Source: Lunularia cruciata
Lineage: Eukaryota; Streptophyta; Marchantiopsida; Lunulariales; Lunulariaceae
Length of the DNA: 64,000 nucleotides
Direction: 5' to 3'
Assembly (NCBI GenBank): GCA_948567375.1
Contig: OX419755.1
Coordinates: 54,454,291 to 54,518,290 of the forward strand
A model generated the notes under the pieces. The model ran no database searches. It was not told where the DNA came from and worked only from the letters and a program-made list of their open reading frames with translations. Shown piece by piece: positions 1-11,300 of the stretch. How positions within the stretch are numbered: position 1 is the first letter of the stretch; every line of letters starts with the position of its first letter. The position numbers and the translations under genes are program-made.

Positions 1-684
1 TTCTATGAGCAGGTTGAGTATTTGGGTCACACTATCTACCCTAGAGGACTTGGTGTTCAGCAGACCAAGGTGGAGGCTATTGCACGTATTCCTTGACCTA
101 CAGATGTGAGCAGAGTGCAAGTATTCCTTGGGTTTGCAAACTTCTATTGCCGCTATGTTAGAGGATTTAGTGCCATTGCCAAGGCCTTGACAAAGCTGAC
201 CAAGCTTACACAAGAGTGGTGTTTGGGAGATGAGCAAGAGAGAGATTTTGTAAAGCTCAAGGAGAGGTTGACATTTGCTCCTATTTTGAGGAGACATATT
301 AGAGGACAACCATTTCAGGTTCATATTGATTGGAGTATGTTGGGGCTTGGAGTGGTGCTCACCCAGCATGATGATGAGGGGAAGGAGTTTGTGGTGGCCC
401 ATGCTAGTTGCTCCAACAATTCAGCGGAGGCAAAGTATAGTTCATATGAGGGAGAGTGCTTGGTAGCAATTTGGGCAGTAGCACATTTTTGATGTTACTT
501 ATTTGGTAACCCCTTCACTCTCATCACTAATCATCAGCCACTAAAGTGGTTGATGGAGTCCGATAAGCTTTTAAGGAAGCTTGCACGATGGGTTCTGATT
601 TTACAAGAGTATGATTTCACGGTTGTTCACAAACCTGGAGTGGTGAACCATGATGCAGATGGGTTGAGTAAAAACCCATGTCCC
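1..684 (+). pseudogene. Reverse transcriptase C-terminus and RNase H (broken)
   Basis: The first 100 bases encode the VEYLGH motif that follows the RT palm in gypsy elements. From about 106 the RT-to-RNase H connection (VFLGFANFYCRYVRGFS) and RNase H follow, with the usual EGECLVAIWAVAHF helix and, after a stop at 490-492, the LITNHQPLKWL and ARWVLILQEYDF motifs, then a spacer motif of the HKPGVVNHDADGLS kind. RNase H would copy the element by removing RNA from the RNA-DNA hybrid. Two in-frame TGA codons (96 and 490) break it. The RNase H Asp usually found in TDHQ is Asn here (TNHQ). Confidence 0.9.
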
Positions 685-1059
685 AACCAGCAGGATCATA
701 CCAAAGCACGTTGGCATGGTGAGACAGATGAGGAGATGGTGCCAGGTTGGCATGCATCTGCCTTTCTATGTATATTTTTTGAGGCTTTGGTGGTATCTCT
801 CTCAGCCCATATAGGAGGAGTTATTGAGGTCACAAATCCAGAGAGTGAAGATATTGGTATAGTTCAGCAAGATATTCATGATAATATCTTAGTGATGGAC
901 TATCTTCGCACTGGTGTTGTGGGTGGCACAATTGGGGCCAAGGAGAGAGACCATATTCTTCAGCAAGCCCGATGGTTCAGATTGGAGTGCAGACACCTTT
1001 TGCGTGTATGGGAGGATGGTAGAGTGCGAGTAGTACCACTTCCATCTCAAAGACCACAG

Positions 1060-1740
1060 TTGGTTTTTCATGCTCATGAGGAGCTAGGACATTTTGAAGT
1101 CAAGCATACATATAGCTTACACCAGAGTCATTATTGGCGTGGTATGCAGACCAAGGTACAATAGTTTGATGCTAGATGTGTGGTTTGTGACCGAGTTAGA
1201 GCATCATTCAATGCTCCTACGTCACAATTACACCCATTACCTATCATGGGATTGGAGTACCGTTGGAGTTTGGACTTTGTTGGGCCTTTATTGTTGATTA
1301 TAAGACATCATTGGTTTGTTTTGGTGATGGTGGAGGACTTCTCCAAGTGGATTGAGTTGGTGGCACTTCTTGACAAGTCTAGTGAAGGGACAGCTTACTC
1401 GTTCCTAGATTGAGTTCTTAGTCATTTTGGTGCACCAATTGAGGTTTTGACTAATCAAGGTACAGAGTTCTTGGGAGAGTTTCAGGTCTTGTGTGACAAG
1501 GCTTTGATTGATCATTGTACTACATCCCAAGATCACCCTGAGGCAGATGGCTTAGTAGAGAGAGTGGTTCAAACGATGAAGAGAGGATTGCAAACGTATG
1601 GTTTGCAAAGAGGCCACTTGGGAGATTGGGATCTCCAGTTACCTTGGTTGGCCATGGGCTATCGGTTTAGTCGGAAAGCCTCCTTAGCATCCTTCTCTCT
1701 GTACTTTCTACTTTATGAATGAGATCCAGATTTACCTACA
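1060..1740 (+). pseudogene. Integrase core (broken, catalytic Asp lost)
   Basis: After a degenerate HHCC zinc-binding region (about 1070-1200) the integrase core is recognisable: WSLDFVGP (about 1268) with the first catalytic Asp, LTNQGTEF (about 1447), where the second catalytic Asp of the family D-Q/N-G-T-E-F motif is Asn, and a DGLVERVVQT segment (about 1546) with the catalytic Glu. Stops occur at 1162-1164, 1411-1413 and 1720-1722. Integrase inserts the cDNA copy into the genome. The lost Asp and the stops make this copy inactive. Confidence 0.88.
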
Positions 1741-1977
1741 GCCATTTGTCGAGATGTTATTGTAGTTTTGGACTTGGATGACCCTAATGTATGGATGAGT
1801 GCATGTTCTCAACGGGTAGAGATCTTTTGGAGAGTGATGCCAATGGCCTTTGAGAACTTGGCAATTGCTCAACATAGAGATACTTTATGCTATGCTACCA
1901 TTCGAGGAGGAGGTTATAGACCCTCGATCCGTCAATTTCATCCAAGCAACTATGTATATCTATAGTAGACAACACCG

Positions 1978-2310
1978 ATGACACTTGACATTTTGACAGG
2001 CCACACTATATTGAGAGTGCGTGAGGTTTTTCCATCTGGAGTCCTTGTGTTAAAAGGACGTGATGGTGTTGTTTGGAAGGATCATGTGCGCAATTGTGCA
2101 CCATGCCACCTCCCAAACATTGATGGTACTATGGACCCAAGCTTGGCACTTGTACATGTAGGCTTGAGGTGTATGTTATGTGGCTCTTCTGGTGGAGCTA
2201 CTACTATGTTAGTGTGTGATAGCTATTCAAGAGGATGGCGTATGGCATGCATGACTCCTCCCCTCATGGTGGTTCCTCAGGGATAGTGGTTATGTCCTAG
2301 ATGTACTTGA
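1978..2310 (+). pseudogene. C-terminal integrase module with degenerate PHD finger
   Basis: Downstream of the integrase core a conserved-looking segment (PSGVLVLKGRDG, then KDHVRNCAPCHLPNIDG) leads into a cysteine-rich stretch at 2170-2304. Its spacing is C-x2-C-x11-C-x2-[Y]-x4-[R]-x2-C-x14-C-x2-C, with PPL, VPxG and Trp just where PHD fingers have them. Two ligand positions are substituted (Cys4 to Tyr and His5 to Arg, each a single transition), and a TAG lies at 2284-2286. PHD fingers bind histone H3 tails, so in a retroelement integrase this module would be expected to steer integration, as chromodomains do. The assignment rests on spacing and flanking residues only. Confidence 0.7.
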
Positions 2311-2469
2311 CCTATAGCTAGTTCATTCTTTATATGGTATAGATTGCAGACAGGTGACTAACAATGGGGCTCCATAGCGCCCGGCCTCTTGGTCTTTTAT
2401 AAGGTATACCATATATATACTTAGAGTAGATGGGAGTTAGAGGGACCTAACCGCCAGCTAGGGGGCGAT

Positions 2470-3045
2470 TGTGGCACTTTAGAGTCTATGCATGACTTAT
2501 GTGTGAGTACCGCTTCTATAGTGTATGATGTTGACAACGATGTATGTTGTGTAGCGATGTATATATGCATGATAGTTGTCACGCCATTTGTAGTGTTGCA
2601 TCTAGATTGCTCGGACACAGGAGTTGCAGTGATAGTAGTTAGAGTTCTTTGAGCAGTTTCTCAAAGACTTCTTTTCGACTGTCAGATTTTGTGTTTGGGG
2701 TACTTCACGGTGGGCCCCACCATCACTTTGCACAATTTGCACCGTCGAGTGTGCCATCAGGGTTCAGATTGCTTTGCACCGTTTGCACCGTTGAGTGTGC
2801 CTTCAGCTCGAGTCCAAGGGGTATACTTTCAAAGTGCAGCTCCAGAGAACTCACTTCTCTGATGTTGAGCCTTCGAGTTCTTGGCTATGGTGGACAGAGG
2901 CCGGCGAGCGTCACCTGGATTCTCTATGCTTGAGTGGGTGTGGCTTGACTGTAATTAGTGCTCAGTTGTTGGCAGCTAATAGAGTGACAGATCAAATATT
3001 GATCTGAGTTGAGTTGAGTTGAGAGTGGTAAACAATCTGATTATT
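2470..3045 (+). repeat. Probable LTR, family A (3' LTR of the gypsy element)
   Basis: Begins with TGTGGCACTTTAG directly after a purine-rich tract that follows pol, so it sits where the 3' LTR should. Related copies occur at 55966-56640 (scrambled) and 62068-62290 (minus). At 3046 the first ~80 bases of the same unit start again (3046-3130), giving a tail-to-head arrangement that is also seen at 62068-62290. The right border is therefore uncertain: no clean CA end is visible at 3045. Confidence 0.65.
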
Positions 3046-3130
3046 GTGGCACTTTAGAGTCTAAGTATGACTTATGTGTGAGTTGTGCTTCTATAGTGTA
3101 TGATGTTGTGTAGCGATGTATATACGCACG
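3046..3130 (+). repeat. Second head of repeat family A
   Basis: Repeats the first ~80 bases of family A (TGTGGCACTTTAGAGTCT at the start) with a short internal deletion, then diverges after about 3127. It abuts the tail of the previous unit. Confidence 0.75.
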
Positions 3131-3228
3131 ACAGCAGAATAGTAGCGCTCCTCCATGGTCTAACATTTGATGGTCTTTTAAAAAGTTGCGGTCTATTAGG
3201 AATTAATTACTCAGCACATAGAGTTTCA

Positions 3229-3232
<4 letters not shown>

Positions 3233-3303
<71 letters not shown>
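3233..3303. repeat. (TA)n microsatellite
   Basis: About 35 uninterrupted TA dinucleotides. It lies between the family A repeat and the 3' flank of the carrier gene. Confidence 0.98.
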
Positions 3304-3307
<4 letters not shown>

Positions 3308-4891
3308 TATGTGAACGTTGCACATGTACAAAATCATCTCAATCAAGGGATAACATGAACTAGTACAACTTATTCACTTGGATGTCAACTAGAGGGTATA
3401 TATTTCACAAGTCTCATCCTTTTGTTTATGTATTCTCATCTATTTCCACCCAAAATAACGAAATAAGATAAAAGTAAAACCTCTATTTATATCATAGAGC
3501 TTTCTCTATAAACCACCCAACAGATAGTTTACACTTATGACATTAAAGGTCTTTCAAATCGAACTTCGAAGAATAAAAAAGGGGAATTATGTTCACCCTT
3601 CTTCTGAACACAAAAACGTGTATCATGCATGGTCTTTGGACATGCTATTGAGTTCCATCAAATACCCTCATTGCAGTAAGCAGTTTGAACTACTGATACC
3701 TCCCCATAGAGTGTTGGATGGGGATAGTTCATCAGAAAGAGCTGACCAAAGAAACCAAGTATGTTGCTACTGACTTGGACGCAACCATGGGGAACCTGGC
3801 ATTACTTCACATCCACATCCAATAGTAGACCATAGAGGAGCGCTACTATCTGATCGTTTCAAACATAAAATGCCTTTGATGATAGTTTCTGATGGTTTGC
3901 TGGTCTCTAAACTTGAGGGGTGAAACGAATGCTCAAAGTGACTACAGAACCACAGGAGGTAGTTCTCTCGGATGCAAAGCTGAGGTTCCTTAGAGTAAAG
4001 AGTAAAGACGTACCCAACGATTTCTTGTTTCAAGTCAAGCTTAGTACCCATTATGATCTTAACAAATCATGGACAGTTCTGTAGTTGTTTCAGGTGCCGG
4101 CTTGGCCTCGGACAAAGGAGCATTACTGACACTCACCATGCGCTTGCGAGTTGAAATTGTAAGAGCTCGTACTCGAACTTAGTTGGCAACTTCGGGACGG
4201 TTATAAGTGAATGGTCTGATCTCACATACTGTAGTACGCGGGAAAATCTTCACCGAATCTATCTTGAACCTGGTGATGGTAGGCAGTTAGATATCTGATT
4301 TAGATTTGAGTGCATGGAGCTTCCAGAGAAACCACTGATCAAATTTGGCCTTGACGACTAAAGATGAATGTCTCGTCACGTAATCGGTGGCTATTTTCGA
4401 TTATGCTTATCATAGACGAATTTGGACATATTTCTCGCACTTTGAAATACTTACACCAAGATAGGTACAATTTGATAGGAGATTGATAGAAATGCCTTGC
4501 GTTACCATGCATGAAAAGTGTGCAAACTGGTTGTTTACTCCATAGATTCTCTGAAATTGAACTGATTCTATCACACTATTCAATCCTCTTATCTTCCATG
4601 CCGAGAGAGAATTTCAAGTATAGATGGGCAATATGGTAGATATTGAGATACTCTCTTCAACATGGGACTTCCCCCTCCCGTCCTTCTCCAACGGAATTAA
4701 GGCAGACCTAATCTATTCTAGAGTAGTAGCGGGCAACTCACAACCTAATGATAAACTCTCTACATTTGCTGCTCGACCCACATCCACTCAGAAATTTATG
4801 GAGTAGTTCTCTCACTAGATACACAACAGCTTGAATGTTACAAATAAATTGAATCGATAAATCTAAAAGTGGCTATCATGGCAAATGTTGC
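3304..4891. other. Intergenic; no gene assigned
   Basis: This stretch follows the stop codon of the minus-strand carrier gene and probably holds its 3' UTR near 4500-4891. Base composition is gene-like in places. Short minus-strand open stretches occur at about 4090-4290 and 3767-4051, but none matches a family I recognise and no consistent exon chain could be built. Confidence 0.5.
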
Positions 4892-7501
4892 TCACTGGTA
4901 TCCTACCAAATACTTGGAAACAATCTCCCAAGTGACGATCGATGCTGCATTCGCTGGGAATGCCCGTACTAAAGTAGGGCTGAGGCCCGCGTACAGTCCT
5001 CGTACTCCTAACTCCTTGTGAATCTGAAAGACATCCGCCTCGTCATGTGGTGAATTTTAGAGGAGGCAGAGACAATCAAACAGCACACGAATAACTTATG
5101 TTATAACTTATAAGCCCATGTATCTAACCATGCTTATGAGAAACAGAGTAGAATTGACTCTCAATTTCCCTGATTTATGAAGACGGAACAAAACCGATCA
5201 ACACATGCAAATTTTCTCCGGCCAGATATGTTGAGCCCAGCTCCCACAACATCCAGTACTGCAGAGAGGATCTCCGTTTGAAGCTACTACTTGAAACATG
5301 GCACTCAGATAACCGAGAACTGACTTCTAGTTTAGAGGAGAGAAACAGCAATGTCATACCAACAGAAAGAAACAGGAAGAGAACCTACTGCTTTCAGATG
5401 TACTACTGGGTTTCGACTCCCACTTGATTCGTGTGCAGTTTGTATGCGTGTTTTTGCAACATCAACGGGCAATACACCAAGCCAAAACTGCATCCACAGT
5501 GTAGGACATAACATCAACAGTCTATCAACAATAGTTGGAAGGAATTTCACACACTAATATTCATGAACCAGCTCTTGCATTAGTGAAAGAACCTTTCGCA
5601 AGATAACAACATATCAGATACACCGACTTTTTATTAATGTCAACGTACCGCTATTCCTGCGAGACCTCCACTTGTAATGCCAACCCCTGCCTCGATGAGG
5701 TGATGTGAGTATGTTGATTTTAAACCCCACTCATTTGACTGAACTTCAGAGTGAACCGGGTCGCTGACCTTACACATCCTGCTTGGGTTTAAACCAAAAC
5801 TTGAAAGCATGTGGTGCCGTGTATACTCATATGTGAGGAAGAAGAATGAATTACCCAGAGATTCTCTAATACAAGTTGCTGTCAATCCACGGAAAAGACC
5901 TTGGACCTACATGAAATTAGATGTACTCTGTGAGTCAGGTGTGTATGAGTAACTCCTCAATGATAAAATGAGTGTTAATAGTCAGGGGCGTATACAAACA
6001 TGTCCATCAAAGCTTCAAGTCAATATAGTCAGTATGTATAAGTTAATACACATCTAACAGACTTACTCCTTCACTCCTAACTGTCTTCAGAACACAATCC
6101 ACAGGCCCGTCATAAAGTTGGAGGCTAGGAACGCCTGATCCACCTCCTTTCACTTGCGCTTGAAGACGACACTGCAGTAGTGCAAGCTCCTTCCTCAGTA
6201 CAACAAACCAGACATCGACTAGCATAATTTGGTTTTGAAGATCAAAAACTCTTGTTCTTGTATGCCACACTTGCCTTCACAAGCTCTGTGGGACAAAGTA
6301 CTGTACTGACGACTGCTCCGGCTACGGCTGCAGCAGGAAGAACAGAGTGCAGAAGTGGCGAATTTTCGCCTCCAGCCTTTCATAATCGCCCCATCATGCA
6401 TGCCAACGATATCCCCGCATCAGGCCTGCACATAATCTTCTACCATTTGCAAGCAAATCCGGCATTTATAATCAACACATATGTCTGAGGTCTATTGATA
6501 GTCGAAATTTTAAGCCACGACAGTGGTAAGATTGAGAAACTCGGGCTAATTTGATATAATCCTTACAACCAGACAATATGATGCACTTGAAGGAAGTTTC
6601 AAGACTGTAGACTCCATCTGTCTTTAGTATAGAGATTTGATTACCTGGAATGCAGACCTTAGTTGCGAGTAAATTCCGAAGAGAAGTGAGCTCTCCACCG
6701 ACACTCCTAAGAAAGAAGGTGTTGCTCCTTTGTAAAGTCCTTTCATCTGTAAAACAAAGGGATGAGGTTGTGTCTTTCGTATGTAGAATAGAGCACATTG
6801 ATGTGGCTGTGTATTGAGGTCCTAAGAGATTCATTGACTGTCAATGAAAAATAAGCAGAAGCTCTTCTAAATACAACCTGAAGTACATTCAATGAGTCAG
6901 TGCACAAGTAGATCTTTTTTTCTCTAAGTTCAAGGGGTGTATCGGTCAAATTGGATGTGTAGGGAGGGTACTGACCCCTTCTCCACTAACAGTCCTCGTA
7001 AAACAATGTAATGCATTCCGATATTGGGAACTTTGGGCATTCCTGTTCTGAGTTTGTAATTTTACCTGTGAAGCGAAGTTAAAAAACATAAATGAGGAGC
7101 AGGCTTTGGTTCAGTATGCACCATAAGATCGCCCTGACCTTCCACATGAACTCCGGCTCAATTGGAAAGGACATAACCACCATTTGTAATAATTTAGGCT
7201 GAATCCCAGGTTCCAATCGACATTACCTCATCTACCATCTACGAAATCTTCCCCTGTTTTCCCTAACTAAAACATGTATTTGGACTTCAATTTATCGACA
7301 ATGTACGGCCTAATCATCCCAATACCTCTGCAGGAGTAAAATGCCATCAGGATTTCGACAATGTGCTAGACCTTTTGAGTTGCATTCTGCATTCACCTTG
7401 ATGGTATCAAATGGATGTCCGATTAACACCGTAGCCACTCCAGCCGCTATACCAGCTAGGTAATCTTTGCTAGCGTTCTCCGAATCGCACCCCGGCGCCA
7501 T
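4892..7501 (-). CDS. BAC1-like: Mitochondrial basic amino acid carrier, BAC1-like (8 exons, 330 aa)
   Basis: This is a member of the mitochondrial carrier family of the inner membrane. It most resembles plant BAC1, which exchanges arginine, ornithine and related basic amino acids. Exons on the minus strand: 7501-7397, 7065-6976, 6746-6645, 6376-6275, 6171-6067, 5906-5649, 5487-5389, 5023-4892. All junctions are phase 0 and join into one 330-residue frame. The three carrier repeats each carry the P-x-[D/E]-x-x-[K/R] signature: PFDTIK (30-35), PTELVK (128-133), PVDVAK (261-266). Family landmarks such as GLYKGATPSF, CRLQAQ and RAFPANAA are intact. Exon 4 ends at a GC donor (GCAAGT) and its 3' splice site (gaaag) has a weak pyrimidine tract, so that exon's left edge is the least certain. 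BAC1 of Arabidopsis is slightly shorter (about 311 aa). The substrate is inferred from family resemblance. Confidence 0.92.
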
Positions 7502-7506
7502 CACAT
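7501..7506 (-). promoter_or_regulatory. Minimal start-stop uORF overlapping the carrier start
   Basis: On the minus strand the start codon reads ATGTGATGG. An upstream ATG is followed at once by TGA, and the A of that TGA is the A of the carrier's own ATG. If the transcript begins upstream, ribosomes would meet an AUG-stop before the true start and could reinitiate. The first in-frame ATG for the carrier is the one at 7501-7499. Confidence 0.6.
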
Positions 7507-8394
7507 AGGATCCAATTTGCGCCTACGAGGTCGTCAATCCATCTCGCTATCTCCTCCTCGAATTTCCAGAACTTGCGGTACTTTTTATTTTAGACGGTAG
7601 GGTTTAGATCTCCTCGGTAAACAAGTCATTCCCAAGTCTCTCCTTCTACGCCACGCCACGACCCAGAAACCTTCTTCTTACCTCGGGCCGGGTTGCCTGC
7701 CGTCTACCACCACCAATTGCCCCTTTCTCACAACATTCCTTCGGGTGGTATTAAACCTTCCTCCATCGTCGTGCTTTGCGTCCTACGGAAACCAAAGGTT
7801 CCAATGAGAAACTGTCTCACTCGAGCTTTTCTACTGTTGATCTGGTCAGAGTATACTTCGTGAGACGCTAACTTCAGCGACTCACATCATTCGACCTCGT
7901 TATTACACGACAGTTCTAGAGCTTCTGGTGCTCAATGTTGCATTCAATCCGTTAAATTCCTTAAGTTTTGAATCTTTGGTAAGGGTTTAAGTGGGTACTG
8001 TAGCGCATGTCGAGCTTTGGCTTACTAGTGAGGCGCTCAAGAGCCATGACGATGGCTTTCAAGTGTAAATATTATGTATTTAGGTCGGTAGTTGCTCGTG
8101 TCGCTTTATTGTTGTCCAGTCATACATGCAAGAATGGCCTGAAAGAAAATGTCCCCAAGGGCGAAAACCGGAAGGCCAATCGACAGTGAAATATAAAAGT
8201 CACACTTACATACCATTAGAACCCCGGAGAAATCAAAGGTATATACAGGAGCAATGGTAGCTATAAGTCATACAGGGAACGGGGGATCCAAAGGCATATA
8301 ATATATATATATACAAAATGTGAGTTGTGAGCTATATCAAAAGTCCCAATCGTTGAAGGGATGCTTTTGTGCTAAAAGGTTCAAACTTCTGCCC
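7507..8394. promoter_or_regulatory. Carrier promoter and 5' UTR region, KU70 3' flank
   Basis: This 0.9-kb gap separates the stop of KU70 from the start of the carrier gene on the same strand. It should hold the KU70 3' UTR (8220-8394, AT-rich) and the promoter of the carrier. A pyrimidine-rich stretch on the minus strand is not obvious, and no TATA box stands out. The short plus-strand open frames here look like chance. Confidence 0.45.
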
Positions 8395-11300
8395 TCACTT
8401 GCCCAGGTGAGTCAGTATTCTGTTTATCAGTAAATCTTTTTTTCCTGATAGTGGGAGGTTGTTCGCTGTCAGATAGAACTTAAGCTCCACAACAGTCAAG
8501 TCCTTTATCTGCACCCATCAACATTGAGTTCATGAGTTCGGTATGTTCGGCACATTAATCATGCAAATTTTGACCACCAGAGGTAGAGGAAAGGTGCTCA
8601 ACAAATTTTACCTTGCCGGAATCCGCTAACTCATTCCAGTCATATTGGGTGGCTTCCTTTGAGGCAACTTCCGCGGATGCTTTTCGTTTCTGAGCAGCAG
8701 AACTGCCCTTGGTCTTATCAGCAGCTGCCGCTGCGATCTCCTCGTCATATCCCTCACCGTAAACAGCATCTTTGAACTCCTTCACAGCTGATACTACTGA
8801 TCCCCTGCAATCATAAGCCAGTAGGCGACATTAAACAGAGATAGTCAACAATTCTGGTCGGATTCTTTAAGTCGAGTGCACCTTGAAGGAGAAGAAGAAT
8901 GAGGCCATATTTGAGGCTCACATGTAAGATGCATACCATCACTTATGGACTTACAGTTTCATGCCTTGTTCATCAGGTAGCGTTTCATCTTTGACCTGAG
9001 GAAGCTCATCTTCTTCTAGAGCAAGGGCTTGTAAGACAGCATAGTGTCTCTGCAGAGCTGAAAGAGATGAGACGCTTCAAATCACTTCCATGTCTGAGGA
9101 CTAGCATAAGACCTTTTAACACTGTCATCCTGCGACTCAGTTCCCTCCATAGTGAGACTTACTCCATTGCTTTCTTCCTTCAACTTAAGCAGAAAACTAA
9201 GAACTGTAACTCTCGCCAGCGATGATTCAGCCGCATGTACCTGGATTTTGTATTTGGTAAACAGTGAAGTCTTTAAGGTCTAGTTTCCTCATCAAAGACA
9301 GAGCTTTCTCAATTTGATCTTCAGCTCCTCGTGCTGGGTGGTTCACATTGTCTGCGTGATACTGTGATACACGACCCCTAGAGATTTAGCTCGGTGCTTA
9401 TATAAAGAGCACAGTTGAGACTCTCGTCTGCATCATAACCCATGATTGACAACACGTTGACTGTTGCAGGATTACCTGCGTCATCTAGTACAAAATGTCA
9501 AGCCGAAAAGCACAAAAAGAAGTCCCTTGTAGTCTCCACATCAACCGATTCACTTTATGTACTTCTCCATATATACCTTCTCTGCGGGTCGAATGTCGTC
9601 TGCGTATGGCAAGTATATCATGTTTAAGCCTGGAGGCTGAAGCTGGCCACCGGTCTCGTCATTCTCTTCTTCCTGTACAAGCACATACAGCAACATTGTG
9701 ACAGTTCCAGATTGAACTTTATCATTCTTACATGGAAACATGGCATTGTTAGTGCAGAATATCTCATAATCCCCTTGATCAACGTACTCTAATGTTCGAG
9801 TTCCTTCTCACTGCAAATCAGAAGCCCAGATCCTAAGATCGCAGAAACTCATCATCGATGTTTATGGAACTAAAGCTAAATCAGTTTTACAGTCAAACCT
9901 CGGCCGTTTCCGGACATGTTGAAGGGGTGAATTCGCACTTTGCACTCAGGACTTAGTGATTGAACTAGATACATCATTTCTTATCAAGTCTATAAGGTCA
10001 TACTTTCCACCCGGGAGAGAAGTAAACCTCCCAATGAGACACACCTGTGCAACTAAGGCAACCAGCTGAGGATTGGCCGTTCCCCCATAGAACGCTAAAG
10101 CAAACCTGCAGCAAGACGATAATGCTTAAAAGTACATTGTAACGAACAACCTCTGTAATCTGCAGTTGTATTTAAGAGACGCCGTAGTTGTTATGTTTGC
10201 TTCCACGTATAAAAAGTTAACCCTCACCCCCGTCGCCTGAATACATAAGGAAGTAGAACTTACTTATCCATGTTAATCATAGACCTGTGGAGCGCTATAA
10301 ATGCAGAAGTACTTCCAACTATTCCCTGTTGACGAGAAGGTGGTGTTTCAGCGTCTTATCACAACTTGCAGGTGAGAACCTAAGCAATCAGACTTCCCTT
10401 ACAAGCCTAGTTATAGCAACTGTGAATATGAGTTCTAAGAGGAACTCACCACAAGCAGAAGGGCAGAAGAGTGTTAATAGAGTTAGATGCACACCTCTTC
10501 GTCAGGATAAAGGAATGTGGGTGGTCGCAAATTGTGGTAATCTTTCAAACAGTGTGAATGTTTAAAGCCAAGAAGCCGAAGCTGGACATCTGAAATCTTT
10601 TTCAGTTCAAAAATCTCTTCCGGGTTAAATAGAACTTTTCTCCTGTGGAACAAACTTACATTAGGGCGATGCAAATCATTCTGGCAAGTCAAGCTGCTTA
10701 GCGGATAAAACTCTCGCCATTACCATACAGACAGCTTCTAAATCAATTCAACTTTCATCTAGAATTTTAAATAATTACCCAGAATATTCATGATAGCGCT
10801 TTAAGGGCCCAGCCATGATAGCTCCTGTATCGGAGCATATGTATGATCTTTCTGTCTGCAAGGTGCCACAATGTAATAGAAGCTTACAATCAGAGTGAGA
10901 GCTTCAAACCCTCAAAAACTGCAGGCTAACCATCCTTAATCCGTAAACTATGATTACGACTCCCTGATAGTGATTACGATTCGTAGAAAGTAGCAGCGAG
11001 GAGACTTGATGAGGAGAAGACTCGCACGAAGATTACCATTGGAGATACTAAAAGAGCCAATATCCAATATTCGCTCTTTATTATGCTCTCCTCGCGAGTA
11101 AACAGTGGATGATACGCACACGGGCAGATGCTCAACTACTAAGTGGAAATTTGACATAAGGAAGCGTCCCTGACGACATACTCGAACAAACTACCACATG
11201 TATACAAGAATAGCGAGGCAGAAAGGACGATAAGACGTCCCACTGGTAGGTCACTACTTAAAAAAATTCCTGTTCAGGATAGATGTAGATGTTTCAAGAA

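Larger units (their letters stand above)
1..2469 (+). mobile_element. Decayed Ty3/gypsy retrotransposon, 3' part of pol
   Basis: The window opens inside a gypsy pol gene read on the plus strand. The order is end of reverse transcriptase (a VEYLGH motif at once), RNase H, integrase, a C-terminal module, then a purine-rich tract (about 2456-2468) directly before a probable LTR at 2470. RT, RNase H then integrase is the Ty3/gypsy order. The frame is interrupted by stops near 96, 490, 1162, 1411, 1720 and 2284. Most are TGA where family members have Arg, or TAG where they have Gln, as C-to-T decay would produce. The element is dead, and its 5' part lies outside the window. It is a different lineage from the chromovirus at 21930-27535: no chromodomain is seen and the C-terminus differs. 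Confidence 0.93.

Noticed and set aside
6658-6746. Carrier exon 3 ending at CTAAG|GTCTGC (6658)
   Set aside because: That donor would give phase 2 and force a TGA in the next exon. The donor CAG|GTAATC at 6645 keeps phase 0 and reads QLRSAFQ.
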